64,000 bases of DNA from JAFKFH01 sp017307375 (GCA_965229335.1 OZ245874.1:4898001-4962000), one strand, 5' to 3'; shown: positions 50,763 to 59,763, numbered from the stretch's first letter. Translations and numbers: made by a program. The notes: generated by a model not told the origin, from the sequence alone.

Positions 50763-50950
50763 GCGTCAGATCCGGGCCGTGGATCCTGGCCCTGCTAGCC
50801 CTGGGCGTTGCCGGCTGCACGCCGACCGTGCAGGTGGCGGCCCCGAAGGAACCGATCACCATCAACCTGAACATCAAGCTCGACGCCGACGTGCGGCTGC
50901 GGATCGAAGAGAAGGCCAAGGAAGATGTCGAACAGAAGCCGATTTTTTAG
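50759..50950 (+). CDS. ynbE: YnbE-family outer-membrane lipoprotein
   Basis: This 63-residue lipoprotein has a signal with the lipobox VAGC (Cys20) and a family body with ITINLNIKLDADVRLRIE. In E. coli YnbE docks YdbH at the outer membrane. Its ATG overlaps the ydbH stop (ATGA), supporting translational coupling. Confidence 0.88.
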   Translation: MSVRSGPWILALLALGVAGCTPTVQVAAPKEPITINLNIKLDADVRLRIEEKAKEDVEQKPIF

Positions 50951-51281
50951 TCTCCTGACCGCGCTTTGCCTGGCCCTGGGCCTGCTGACGTCTGCCGGCA
51001 TCGCCTCCGCGCAGTCGCGCCTGCTCGATGCGCCGCGCGCCGCCGGCATGGTCGGCGAGCGCGACGACGGCTTTGCCGTGGTCCGTGGCACCGTCCCGCC
51101 GGAGATCACCGCCCTGGTCAATCAGGTCAATACCGAGCGCCGCGCGCTCTACGCCGAACGGGCCAAGAAGGACGGCGTGCCGGTCGAGGCGATCGGCAAG
51201 ATCTACGCCGCCGAGATCATGAAGGCGGCGCCAGCGGGGACCTGGTTCCTCGACTCGTCGGGCAAGTGGACGCAACGCTGA
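50925..51281 (+). CDS. ydbL: YdbL (DUF1318) periplasmic protein
   Basis: The 118-residue protein has a signal peptide (LLTALCLALGLLTSAGIASA) and the DUF1318 pattern: GERDDGFAVV, ALVNQVNTERRALYAERAKK, VEAIGKIYAAEI, and the typical ending GTWFLDSSGKW. ATG 50925 lies inside the ynbE frame (26-base overlap) after an AAGGAAG site. In E. coli YdbL controls YdbH-YnbE assembly. Confidence 0.9.
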   Translation: MSNRSRFFSLLTALCLALGLLTSAGIASAQSRLLDAPRAAGMVGERDDGFAVVRGTVPPEITALVNQVNTERRALYAERAKKDGVPVEAIGKIYAAEIMKAAPAGTWFLDSSGKWTQR

Positions 51282-51349
51282 CATCCGTCCAGCCATGGCT
51301 TCCTGCCCGTCGCCGGAGCCACCGTGGCGCCGGTCACAGACGAAGCGCA

Positions 51350-51387
51350 CGAAATCGGCGATGACGATGTGGTAATCTCCGATTTCG
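51350..51387. promoter_or_regulatory. Long inverted repeat just upstream of the 51406 gene
   Basis: CGAAATCGGCGAT (51350-51362) and ATCTCCGATTTCG (51375-51387) are inverted repeats matching in 12 of 13 positions, with a 12-base spacer. The right arm ends 18 bases before the ATG, next to a GGGGGAG ribosome-binding site. It could be an operator for the HTH protein encoded there or an RNA hairpin controlling translation. Confidence 0.6.
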
Positions 51388-51405
51388 CTTGCTTGGGGGA
51401 GTGCC

Positions 51406-52434
51406 ATGAACGTTTCTGTAGTCCGGAAACGCGATGTCGACGACGGGACGGGGCCACGAGACTCCGATGCACGGCTGGCGACACGGTCGGCGGGGGCCAG
51501 CCTCGCCGCCAAGCTGCGGCTGACCTCGCGGGCGCTGGGCTGCACCACGTCGAAAGAACTATGCGCACGCTTCGCCGCGGTTAACCCGGGTACCGCCTTC
51601 ACCACGCAGAACGCCTACAAGTGGCTGGGCGGCAAGGCGATGCCGCGGATGTCGAGCGTCTACGACGACTGGGCCCGCGTCCTCGGCCCCGATGTCTCCG
51701 CCTCCTTCGTCGCCGCGGCCTCGTTCGACGAATTTGCGGCCACCCTCATCGCCCAGTTCGACCTGCCCGAAGCGACGGTCGCCGAGTTGCGGCCGGAGGC
51801 GCCGCCATCGCCCGAACGCCGGGCCGCCCCGGCGGACGCCTGCTGGCAGGCCCGGCCCCTGTTCGTCGGCAGCTATCTCGCGGTGTCGCCGGCCTGGTCG
51901 CGGGCCGAGCGGGGCAAGCTGATCCTGGGTCATGCCGAAATCGCCGACGACGGCCAGGACGGCCTGGAATGCCGCTACAGCGAACGGCTGTTCGGTCGCG
52001 TCGTGACGATGGCAGGCCGCATGGTATCGGACGGACGCACCGCCCAGGCATCACTGGTCTGCAGCGCGACCCAGCGGCTGATGTTCCTGGGCCTGCACGC
52101 CCCGGCCCCGCCGGCCAACGTGATCGGCGGGATGCTGGCCGGCGCGGTGCTGCACGATGTCGAGGCACGGACCACGGCATCGCGCATTCTGCTGCTGCGC
52201 GACCATTCCGCGACCCAGGATCCGCTGGCCCGAGGCCGCTACGCCGATGCCAGCGGCGAGATCATCGACCAGGAGATCGGCTTGCTCGGCTATCGCCCGG
52301 CCGGCGACCGCCGGCCGGCAGCCGACCACATCGTCGCCTTCCTGATGGCGGCGACCGAGGGCGGCATCTTCGACATCCGTCCTGACGGCATCGCCGCGCT
52401 GGCCGGCGCACTCGACCGTCTCGCCCCCGATTGA
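51406..52434 (+). CDS. Hypothetical protein with an N-terminal HTH-like region
   Basis: The 342-residue protein has an N-terminal helical region (about 30-92: AAKLRLTSRALGCTTSKELC, then AYKWLGGKAMPRMSSVYDDW) that resembles a helix-turn-helix of the type fused to unknown sensor domains. The C-terminal 200 residues (from about 145: WQARPLFVGSYLAVSPAWSR) show no family I recognise. GGGGGAG lies ahead of the ATG. The inverted repeat in front suggests autoregulation. Confidence 0.65.
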   Translation: MNVSVVRKRDVDDGTGPRDSDARLATRSAGASLAAKLRLTSRALGCTTSKELCARFAAVNPGTAFTTQNAYKWLGGKAMPRMSSVYDDWARVLGPDVSASFVAAASFDEFAATLIAQFDLPEATVAELRPEAPPSPERRAAPADACWQARPLFVGSYLAVSPAWSRAERGKLILGHAEIADDGQDGLECRYSERLFGRVVTMAGRMVSDGRTAQASLVCSATQRLMFLGLHAPAPPANVIGGMLAGAVLHDVEARTTASRILLLRDHSATQDPLARGRYADASGEIIDQEIGLLGYRPAGDRRPAADHIVAFLMAATEGGIFDIRPDGIAALAGALDRLAPD

Positions 52435-52484
52435 GAGCCATGCTCATTTCGCATGGCTGGGTACTTATTTGTGACCTAGCTTAA

Positions 52485-52502
52485 TATAAGCATGCTTATA
52501 AT
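52485..52502 (+). promoter_or_regulatory. MarR-type palindrome overlapping a -10 box
   Basis: TATAAGCATGCTTATA at 52485-52500 is a perfect 16-bp palindrome, and the hexamer TATAAT (52497-52502) begins within it. The MarR start codon is at 52511, so transcription would begin almost at the ATG. This is a probable operator for the MarR regulator and the efflux operon. Confidence 0.7.
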
Positions 52503-52510
52503 ATCCGGGC

Positions 52511-52954
52511 ATGTCTTCGTCGCCCGTCGACCCGTCGTTCGGCCTGCTGATCTATGAAATCTCGCACCAGATGCGGAAGCGTCTGGAACAGCGGGCGAAG
52601 GGCCTGGGCCTGACCCGCGCCCAATGGCAGGCGCTGGGCAAGCTGAAGCGCCACGCCGAACTGAGCCAGGCGCAGTTGGCCGACATGCTCGACCTGGAGC
52701 CGATCACGATCAGCCGGCTGCTCGACCGGATGGAGGAAGCCGGGCTGATCAGCCGCCGCCCTCACCCGACCGACCGCCGCATCCGGCTGGTGTCCGTGAC
52801 CGAGACCGCCAAGCCGATCCTGGATGAATTCCGCGTGCTGGTGGACGAGTTGCACGAAGAAGTCCTTGGCCACCTCAGCGCGGCCGAGCGTGCCGAGCTG
52901 ATCGACCGCCTGACCGCCATCCGCGCCATCCTCGCCGAACCGACATCGAACTGA
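52511..52954 (+). CDS. MarR-family transcriptional regulator
   Basis: The 147-residue winged-helix repressor shows the MarR pattern: GLTRAQWQALGKLKRHAELS, QAQLADMLDLEPITISRLLD, RRPHPTDRRIRLVSVTE. It is first in an operon with the efflux genes, 19 bases ahead of the HlyD gene. A palindrome overlaps its promoter. MarR proteins typically repress such pumps until a small ligand binds. Confidence 0.94.
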   Translation: MSSSPVDPSFGLLIYEISHQMRKRLEQRAKGLGLTRAQWQALGKLKRHAELSQAQLADMLDLEPITISRLLDRMEEAGLISRRPHPTDRRIRLVSVTETAKPILDEFRVLVDELHEEVLGHLSAAERAELIDRLTAIRAILAEPTSN

Positions 52955-52973
52955 TTTCCCCGGAGTTCGCGCC

Positions 52974-54059
52974 ATGACCTCGTCCCATCCCCGCTCGCCC
53001 GCCGGCCGCCGCCTGCGCCGGCTGTTCCTGCTGGTCGCCGTCCCCGCGGCTGCGCTTGCCGGTGGCGCCTATTTCTATCTGCATGGCGGTCGCGTGGTCG
53101 AAACCGACAACGCCTACGTCCAGCAGACCAAGCTGATGATCTCGGCCGAAGTCTCGGGCCAGCTGGCCAGCATCGCGGTACGCGAGAACCAGACGGTCAA
53201 GCCCGGCGACCTGCTGTTCACGCTGGACGACCGCAGCTTTCGTGCCGCCGTCGATCGGGCCGAGGCCGACCTTGCCGCCGCGCGCCTGAACATACGCGCC
53301 TTGCAGGCGAGTGTCCGGGCCAAGCAGGCCGAGATTCGCACCGCTCAGGAGACGCTGGCCTACCAGTCGAAGGAAATGGGCCGCCAGCAGCGGCTCGTCG
53401 CCGCCGATGCCGGCGCGCAGACTGCGCTCGACGCCGCCCGGCACCAGCAGGATGTGGCCCGCGGCCAGGTCGCGGCTCTCGAACAGCAGTTGCAGAACCT
53501 GCTGGCCCAGCTCGGCGGCCAGCCGGACGGCGACGTGGAACGTCATCCGCTGGTCGAGGAGGCGCGCGCAGCCCTTGCCCGCGCGCGCATCGATCTTGAT
53601 CATACCGTGGTCCGCGCCCCGGCGCCGGGCATCCTGGCCAAGGTCGATCAGGTTTCTCCCGGCGCGCATGTTTCGGCCGGCGCGGCGATGTTCGCCCTGA
53701 TCGCCGACGATCGCACCTGGGTAGAAGCGAATTTCAAGGAAACCGACCTGACCTACATGCAGGTCGGCCAGGCGGCAACCGTCGTGGTCGATGCCTATCC
53801 CGACCTCACCTTCAAGGGGCATGTCGAATCGGTCAGCCCCGGCGCGGGGAATATCTTCAGCCTGCTGCCGGCCCAGAACGCGACGGGCAACTGGGTCAAG
53901 GTGGTCCAGCGTGTGCCGGTGCGCGTCGTGCTCGATTCCGTCGATGCCGCCCATCCGCTTCGCGCCGGCATGAGCGTGACGGCCGAGGTCGACACCGGGC
54001 ACGAGCGCCAGCTGTTCGGCGGGATCCGCACCGCATTGGCGGCTACGGACAAGCGCTGA
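52974..54059 (+). CDS. emrA: HlyD-family membrane fusion protein (EmrA-like)
   Basis: The 361-residue periplasmic adaptor has a single N-terminal membrane anchor (FLLVAVPAAALAGGAYFYLH), biotinyl-lipoyl halves (VSGQLASIAVRENQTVKPGD and VRAPAPGILAKVDQVSPGA), a coiled coil in about 100-195, and a beta-barrel region with WVEANFKETDLTYMQVGQ. It couples the inner-membrane pump to the outer-membrane channel. Its stop shares a base with the EmrB-like start. Confidence 0.93.
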   Translation: MTSSHPRSPAGRRLRRLFLLVAVPAAALAGGAYFYLHGGRVVETDNAYVQQTKLMISAEVSGQLASIAVRENQTVKPGDLLFTLDDRSFRAAVDRAEADLAAARLNIRALQASVRAKQAEIRTAQETLAYQSKEMGRQQRLVAADAGAQTALDAARHQQDVARGQVAALEQQLQNLLAQLGGQPDGDVERHPLVEEARAALARARIDLDHTVVRAPAPGILAKVDQVSPGAHVSAGAAMFALIADDRTWVEANFKETDLTYMQVGQAATVVVDAYPDLTFKGHVESVSPGAGNIFSLLPAQNATGNWVKVVQRVPVRVVLDSVDAAHPLRAGMSVTAEVDTGHERQLFGGIRTALAATDKR

Positions 54060-55600
54060 TGTCGGCCGTGGCCGCCACCGCCCCGGGCGGCGCCGAAGTC
54101 CGCCACCGCGGTGCCATCACCGTCTCGATCATGCTGGCGACGATCATGCAGGCGCTGGACACCACCATCGCCAACGTCGCCCTGCCCCACATGCAGGGCA
54201 GCCTGGGCGCCGCCCAGGACCAGGTCTCCTGGGTGCTGACCTCCTACATCGTCGCGGCCGCGATCGCCACGCCGCTTACCGGCTGGCTGACCGGCCGGCT
54301 CGGCCGCAAGCGGCTGTTCATGGTCTCGGTCACCGGTTTCACCATCGCCTCGATGCTGTGCGGCCTGGCGCAGAGCCTGGAGCAGATGGTGGTCTACCGA
54401 CTTTTGCAGGGCCTGTTCGGCGCGGCGCTGGTTCCGCTGTCGCAGGCCGTGCTGCTCGACATCAATCCGCGCGAGAACCACGGCAAGGCGATGGCGATCT
54501 GGGGCGCCGGCATCATGGTCGGCCCGATCCTGGGGCCGTCGCTGGGCGGCTGGCTGACCGACAATTTCGACTGGCGCTGGGTGTTCTACATCAACCTGCC
54601 GGTCGGCATCCTGGCGCTGGGCGGGATCGCGGCCTTCGTCGCCGAGACGCCGCGCAAGCTCGACCAGTATTTCGACATGCTGGGGTTCACGCTGCTGGCG
54701 GTGGCTATCGGCGCGTTCCAGATGATGCTCGACCGCGGCCAGCACAAGGATTGGTTCGGCTCGCCCGAGATCGTCATCGAGGCGGCGCTGGCAGGCGGCG
54801 CCTTCTATATGTTCCTGGCCCATTCGGTGACCACGGCGCGGCCGTTCTTCAGCCCCGGGCTGTTCAAGGACGCCAACCTGATGGCGGGCAACTGCTTCGT
54901 CTTCGTCATCGGCGTGATCCTGTTCGCCACCATGGCGCTGTTGCCGCCGCTGATGCAGAGCCTGCTGGAATACCCCGTCGTCACCGCCGGGATGATGCTG
55001 GCGCCCCGCGGGGTCGGGACGATGGCGGCGATGATGATCGTCGGCCGGCTGGTGGGACGCTTCGACACCCGCATCCTGCTCGCCGCCGGCTTCCTGGCGA
55101 TCGCCTTCTCGCTGTGGCAGATGACCCGGCTGCTGTCGTTGCAGATGGATTGGGGCCCGTTCATCTGGACCGGCATCATCCAGGGCGTCGGCATAGGCCT
55201 GGTCTACGTGCCGCTCTCTGCCGCCACCTTCGCCACCCTGGCGCCGGAATTGCGCGGCGAAGGCACCGCGCTGTTCAGCCTGCTGCGCAACATCGGCTCG
55301 TCGGTCGGCATCTCGTTCGTCGAGACGATGCTGAGCCGCAACACCCAGACGATGCACGAGGATCTGGGCGGGCATATCACCGCGCTCAACCCGCTGACCG
55401 GCCTGCCGCCGGCCGGTGCCCAGGGATTGACCGGGGCGCTGGCCGCGATGAACGGCGAGATCACGCGGCAGGCCGCGATGGTCGCCTATGTCGACGATTT
55501 CAAGCTGATGATGCTGATGACGCTGGCCGTCGTGCCGCTGATCGTGCTGCTGCGGCCTAGCCGCAAGGCGCCTTCGGCCGAACATGCCGTCATGGAATGA
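54059..55600 (+). CDS. emrB: DHA2-family drug:H+ antiporter (EmrB-like)
   Basis: The 513-residue major facilitator has about 14 hydrophobic segments and the DHA2 motifs LDTTIANVALPHMQG, GWLTGRLGRKRLF, and LGPSLGGWLTDNFDWRWVFY (motif C-like). It exports hydrophobic compounds through the EmrA-like adaptor. It follows emrA by a TGATG overlap and precedes the outer-membrane factor. Confidence 0.94.
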   Translation: MSAVAATAPGGAEVRHRGAITVSIMLATIMQALDTTIANVALPHMQGSLGAAQDQVSWVLTSYIVAAAIATPLTGWLTGRLGRKRLFMVSVTGFTIASMLCGLAQSLEQMVVYRLLQGLFGAALVPLSQAVLLDINPRENHGKAMAIWGAGIMVGPILGPSLGGWLTDNFDWRWVFYINLPVGILALGGIAAFVAETPRKLDQYFDMLGFTLLAVAIGAFQMMLDRGQHKDWFGSPEIVIEAALAGGAFYMFLAHSVTTARPFFSPGLFKDANLMAGNCFVFVIGVILFATMALLPPLMQSLLEYPVVTAGMMLAPRGVGTMAAMMIVGRLVGRFDTRILLAAGFLAIAFSLWQMTRLLSLQMDWGPFIWTGIIQGVGIGLVYVPLSAATFATLAPELRGEGTALFSLLRNIGSSVGISFVETMLSRNTQTMHEDLGGHITALNPLTGLPPAGAQGLTGALAAMNGEITRQAAMVAYVDDFKLMMLMTLAVVPLIVLLRPSRKAPSAEHAVME

Positions 55601-55616
55601 CGTTGGAGTAACCGAG

Positions 55617-57053
55617 ATGCTGCGTCCCCTTCTTGCGGCAACCGCGATGGTCGCCCTGTTGTCCGGCTGCGCCCTGGGCCCGGATTTCCTGCGCCCGGCC
55701 GATCCGCGGACCGCCGCCTACACGGCCGAGCCGCTGCCGCCCACCGTCGGCGAGGCCGACCGGACCCAGGCCCTGGCCATCGGTGCCGAGGTGACGGCGA
55801 GCTGGTGGTCGCTGTTCCAGTCCGAAGCCCTCGACCAGATCGTGCGCGACGCCATTGCCGGCAGCCCGACACTGGCGATGGCCCAGGCCAAGGTGACGGC
55901 GGCACGCGCCGCGGCCGATGTCGCCCGCGGCGGCACTGCGCCGCAGGTCGAGGTGCTCGGCAATGCGAATCGGGCCAAGGCCAATCTGGAATCCTTCGGG
56001 CTGCCGGGCGATTCCAACCCGATCAACCTGTTCCTCGTCGGACCGCGCGTGTCCTACGACCTCGACGTCTTCGGCCGCACCCGCCGGCAGGTCGAACAGA
56101 AGACGGCCGAGGCCGACCGGGCCGAGCACCAGCTGGCCGCGGCCTATCTCAGCCTGACGGGCAATGCCGTCCGCCAGGCCATCGCGATCGCGGCCTACAA
56201 CGACGAGATCAAGACGCTGCAGACCGTCATCGCCGACGACGAGCGCACGATCGCGCTGGTCCGCACGCGGCTCGACAACGGCGCGGCATCGCGGGCCGAT
56301 CTGTTGCGGGCACAGAGCCAGCTCGATTCCGACCGCGCCCTGCTGCCACCGCTGAACCAGGGCCGGGCCGCCGCGCGCAACGCGCTGGCCGTCCTGACCG
56401 GCCGGGTGCCGGGCGACTGGCTGCCGCCGGATTTCAGCCTGGCACAGTTCACCCTGCCGGCCGAACTGCCGGTCGCCCTGCCCTCGACCCTCGCGCGCCG
56501 GCGCCCCGACATCGCGGTGGCCGAGGCCGAATTGCATGCGGCCTCGGCCGCGATCGGCGTGGCCGAGGCCGCGCGCTACCCCGACATAACCTTGAGCGCC
56601 GCGATGCTGCCGCTGGCCGCCACCCCGGCCGGGCTGTTCGAAGCCTCGAACCTGTTGTGGACCTTCGGCGGCAGCCTCGCCGCCCCGGTCTACAAGGGTG
56701 GCGCACTCGAGGCGCGCGAGCGCCAGGCCAAGGCCGAATACGATGCCGCGATGGCCAATTACCGCGACACGGTGGTCAAGGCCTTCGGTCAGGTCGCCGA
56801 CGTGCTGAATGCCCTGCAGAACGACGCTGCCCTGACGGCGGCCCAGCGCCGGACCGTCGCCAGTGCCGGGGAGGCGACCGAGCTGGCCCGCATCCGCTAT
56901 CGCGACGGCGCCGCCAGCCTCAACGATGTGCTGGATGCCGAGCGGGTCTACCAGCAGGCCAAGCTGAGCCTGGTCGACGCCGAGGCGCGTCGCTATCGCG
57001 ACAGCGCCGACCTGATGGCCGCTCTCGGCGGCGGCTGGAAGGCCCGCGGATAA
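55617..57053 (+). CDS. Outer-membrane efflux lipoprotein (NodT/OprM family)
   Basis: The 478-residue TolC-like channel starts with a lipoprotein signal (LLAATAMVALLSGCALGPDF, lipobox Cys19). The N-terminal WWSLFQSEALDQIV segment and the tandem OEP repeats (SYDLDVFGRTRRQVEQ, APVYKGGALEARERQ) are typical. GGAG precedes ATG 55617. It completes a tripartite pump with the two upstream genes. Confidence 0.94.
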   Translation: MLRPLLAATAMVALLSGCALGPDFLRPADPRTAAYTAEPLPPTVGEADRTQALAIGAEVTASWWSLFQSEALDQIVRDAIAGSPTLAMAQAKVTAARAAADVARGGTAPQVEVLGNANRAKANLESFGLPGDSNPINLFLVGPRVSYDLDVFGRTRRQVEQKTAEADRAEHQLAAAYLSLTGNAVRQAIAIAAYNDEIKTLQTVIADDERTIALVRTRLDNGAASRADLLRAQSQLDSDRALLPPLNQGRAAARNALAVLTGRVPGDWLPPDFSLAQFTLPAELPVALPSTLARRRPDIAVAEAELHAASAAIGVAEAARYPDITLSAAMLPLAATPAGLFEASNLLWTFGGSLAAPVYKGGALEARERQAKAEYDAAMANYRDTVVKAFGQVADVLNALQNDAALTAAQRRTVASAGEATELARIRYRDGAASLNDVLDAERVYQQAKLSLVDAEARRYRDSADLMAALGGGWKARG

Positions 57054-57057
57054 GCGT

Positions 57058-59043
57058 TCAGGACACCGCGCGCGCCGGCAATGGCCCGACCGTCTCGGCC
57101 TCCGGCGCGGCTTCCAGGCAGAAACGGGCCGCCTCGCGCAGCGTGGCGGCCTCGGCGTCGGCGTTGACGCGGGCGGCGTCGGCGGCGGCGTCCAGCGGCG
57201 CCCAGCAGGCGAGCAGAATGCGCATCTCCGGCGCCAGGTGGCGGATGCGGCGGACCGCATAGCGGATATGAATGCGCATCGACGGATCGAGATAGCAGAG
57301 GCAGACGGTCGTCACGCCGTCGAAATCGAGCTCGCCGATCCGGGCGCCGGCCAGCGCGCCCGCTGTTCCGCGCCGGGTCTGCAGTCCGTATTTGCCGAGG
57401 ACCTGGGCCAGCATCGTCGCCGCCAGCGGGTCGAAGGCACCGGGGCCTGGCAGGCACAGGACAATGCCGGCGTCGGGCGATGGTGCCACCACCGCGCCCG
57501 GCGGCATTTCATCGGCATCCGCCAGATCCTCGATCAGCTGTTCGCCGGCCTGGCAGATGCCGTCGATGCGCGCCTGATCCAGCACGCCGCGCGCGGCATC
57601 GAGCTGGGCGAGGCGCAGGCCCTCGATGGCCACCTCGTCGTAATATCGCGACAATGGATTGGCCTTCAGGAAGATCTCCGCGCGCTCGGCCGCTTCGTCC
57701 GGGTCGGACGATAGCAGGCGCTGGTAGAAGGTTTCCGGCGGGGTCAACGGCGGGCGGTCGCCCAGCAGCACGTCGAGGAATTCCAGCTGATCGACATGCC
57801 GCCCCAGCACGACGAGACAGATGGTCAGCGGTACCGCCATGATCAGCCCGACCGGTCCCCAGACCCAGGCCCAGAATGTCGCCGACAGGATCACGGCAAT
57901 CGGCGACAACCCGGTATTGCGCCCGTAAACCAGCGGCTCGACCACCTGTCCGACCAGCGGCTCGACGACGACGAACAGGACCAGCGTGCCGAGAAACATG
58001 GTCCAGCCGGGATCGACTGCGGCAGCAAGCATCAGTGGCAAGCCGGCGGCGATGAGGCCGCCGACATAGGGCACGAAACGCAGCACCGCCGCCAGCATGC
58101 CCCATAGCACGGCCGAGGGCACGCCGATCACGACGAGCCCGATGGCGATCACGACGCCGAAGCCGGAGTTGATCGCCAGTTGCAACAGGAACATCCGGCT
58201 CAGGCGCCGTGCGGCATCGTCGATCGCGGCGGTCGTGCGCTGCAGGTCGTGCGAGCCGGCCAGCCGGATCAGGCGGTTCCGCAGATCCTCGCGCTGGACC
58301 AGGATGAAGATCACGAAGACCAGGATGATACCGGTGGTCGCAAGCGGATAGAGCAGCGGGTCGACCAGGTTGCGCACCGTGCTCAACGGACCGGGTAGCG
58401 GCTGGCGGATCTCGACGGGTACCGGCATCAGCTCGCCGTCGGGGCTGCGATTCGCCAGCCTGTTCTCGTCGGTCGCCTTGGCGGCCGCGGCGGCTTTCGC
58501 CCGACCCTGCGCCTGGATCGCCTCGGCCGCCGTGGCCGATCCGGCCGCCGCCGGCTCTTCTTTCGGCGCGCTGTCGAGGGCGCGGCCGAGCCGCCCGAAC
58601 ATGTCGGCAGCGCGCTTCAACGTGCGGCTTTCGACCGCCGCCCCGCGCAGCGTCTCGATCTTCCGCAGCATTGTCGCTTCGTAACTCGGCAGGTCGCGCG
58701 CAAGGCCGTCGATCTCGCGCACCATCACCCCGGTCAGGCCGAACAGCACGGTGAAGGCCAGCGCCACGACCGCCACGACGGCCGGCCCGCGCCCGAAACG
58801 CCAGCCCTGCAACAGGCGCACCGCCGGCGCCAGGACGAAGGAAAGCAGTGCCGCCAGCGCGATCGGCACCAGCACTTCGCGGCCGAAATAGAGGGCGGCC
58901 ACCACGACCACGGCAATGTTGAGCGCATTCGCCCCGGGAACGATCAGCCGCCGACGGGCCTCGGGCTGGGGCGGCGCAATGGCTGGCACGGCTGGGCGGA
59001 CCTTTCCCCCGGAGCGATATCGGGCATCCGGAAGAACCGGCAA
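57058..59043 (-). CDS. AI-2E family permease with a C-terminal soluble domain
   Basis: The 661-residue protein has the AI-2E/PerM membrane domain: VLVPIALAALLSFVLAPAV, then about six further segments, with RFVPYVGGLIAAGLPLML and PLVGQVVEPLVYGRNTG. A soluble insert rich in Ala/Lys lies at about 160-210. The C-terminal 230 residues form a soluble region with a Rossmann-like stretch (GIVLCLPGPGAFDPLAATML, then DFDGVTTVCLCYLD), perhaps cobalamin-binding-like. Transport function is unproven. TTG 59043 opens the frame; GTG 58989 after a GGAAAGG site is an alternative. It follows livF by 24 bases. Confidence 0.86.
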   Translation of the reverse strand: MPVLPDARYRSGGKVRPAVPAIAPPQPEARRRLIVPGANALNIAVVVVAALYFGREVLVPIALAALLSFVLAPAVRLLQGWRFGRGPAVVAVVALAFTVLFGLTGVMVREIDGLARDLPSYEATMLRKIETLRGAAVESRTLKRAADMFGRLGRALDSAPKEEPAAAGSATAAEAIQAQGRAKAAAAAKATDENRLANRSPDGELMPVPVEIRQPLPGPLSTVRNLVDPLLYPLATTGIILVFVIFILVQREDLRNRLIRLAGSHDLQRTTAAIDDAARRLSRMFLLQLAINSGFGVVIAIGLVVIGVPSAVLWGMLAAVLRFVPYVGGLIAAGLPLMLAAAVDPGWTMFLGTLVLFVVVEPLVGQVVEPLVYGRNTGLSPIAVILSATFWAWVWGPVGLIMAVPLTICLVVLGRHVDQLEFLDVLLGDRPPLTPPETFYQRLLSSDPDEAAERAEIFLKANPLSRYYDEVAIEGLRLAQLDAARGVLDQARIDGICQAGEQLIEDLADADEMPPGAVVAPSPDAGIVLCLPGPGAFDPLAATMLAQVLGKYGLQTRRGTAGALAGARIGELDFDGVTTVCLCYLDPSMRIHIRYAVRRIRHLAPEMRILLACWAPLDAAADAARVNADAEAATLREAARFCLEAAPEAETVGPLPARAVS

Positions 59044-59067
59044 TGCGGCGCTAAGGTTCCGTGCCGA

Positions 59068-59763
59068 TCAGACCTCCAGCCACTCCCGGCGGATGTCGTC
59101 CCGTGCCTTCAACTCGGCCGGCGTGCCTTCGAAGACCATGCGGCCATGCCCCATCACATAGAGCCGGCGGCTGATCTTCAGGGCGATGGTCAGCTTCTGC
59201 TCGACCAGCAGGATGGCGACGCCGCGGGCGGCGATTTCCTCCAGCAGGCGGGCGACCGCCTCGACCATCTTGGGCGCCAGTCCCTCGGTCGGCTCGTCGA
59301 TCATCACGAGGTCGGGGTCGCCCATCAGCGTCCGGCACATCGTCAGCATCTGCTGCTCGCCCCCCGACAGGACGCCGCCCGGCGCATCCGCGCGCGCGCG
59401 CAGATTGGGGAACAGCTCGAACATGTCCTCCATCGACCAGCGGGCCCGGTTCTTCGGCGCCTTCTGGCCGAGCATCAGGTTCTCGCGCACCGTCAGCGTC
59501 GGGAAGATGTCGCGATTCTCCGGCACGTAGCCGAGCCCCATCAGCGCGATCTCATGCGGCTTGCGGCCGGCAATCTCGGCGCCCTTGAACCGGATCGACC
59601 CGTGCGGCGGCACGTCGCCCATGATCGCCTTGACGGTGGTCGAGCGGCCGACGCCGTTGCGGCCCAGCAGCGCAACGATCTCGCCGGCATCGACCCGGAA
59701 GTCGACGCCGTGCAGGATGTGGCTCTTGCCGTAAAAGGCGTGGAGATCGGTGACCTCCAGCAT
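59068..59763 (-). CDS. livF: Branched-chain amino-acid ABC transporter ATPase (LivF-like)
   Basis: The 231-residue ATPase has the LivF pattern (LHAFYGKSHILHGVDFRVDA, RENLMLGQ, LSGGEQQMLTMCRTL, LVMIDEPTEGLAP). The Walker A reads GRNGVGRSTT, with Arg in place of the usual Lys; I re-read the codon (CGC) directly. The ATG shares a base with the livG stop. The AI-2E gene follows downstream. Confidence 0.93.
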   Translation of the reverse strand: MLEVTDLHAFYGKSHILHGVDFRVDAGEIVALLGRNGVGRSTTVKAIMGDVPPHGSIRFKGAEIAGRKPHEIALMGLGYVPENRDIFPTLTVRENLMLGQKAPKNRARWSMEDMFELFPNLRARADAPGGVLSGGEQQMLTMCRTLMGDPDLVMIDEPTEGLAPKMVEAVARLLEEIAARGVAILLVEQKLTIALKISRRLYVMGHGRMVFEGTPAELKARDDIRREWLEV

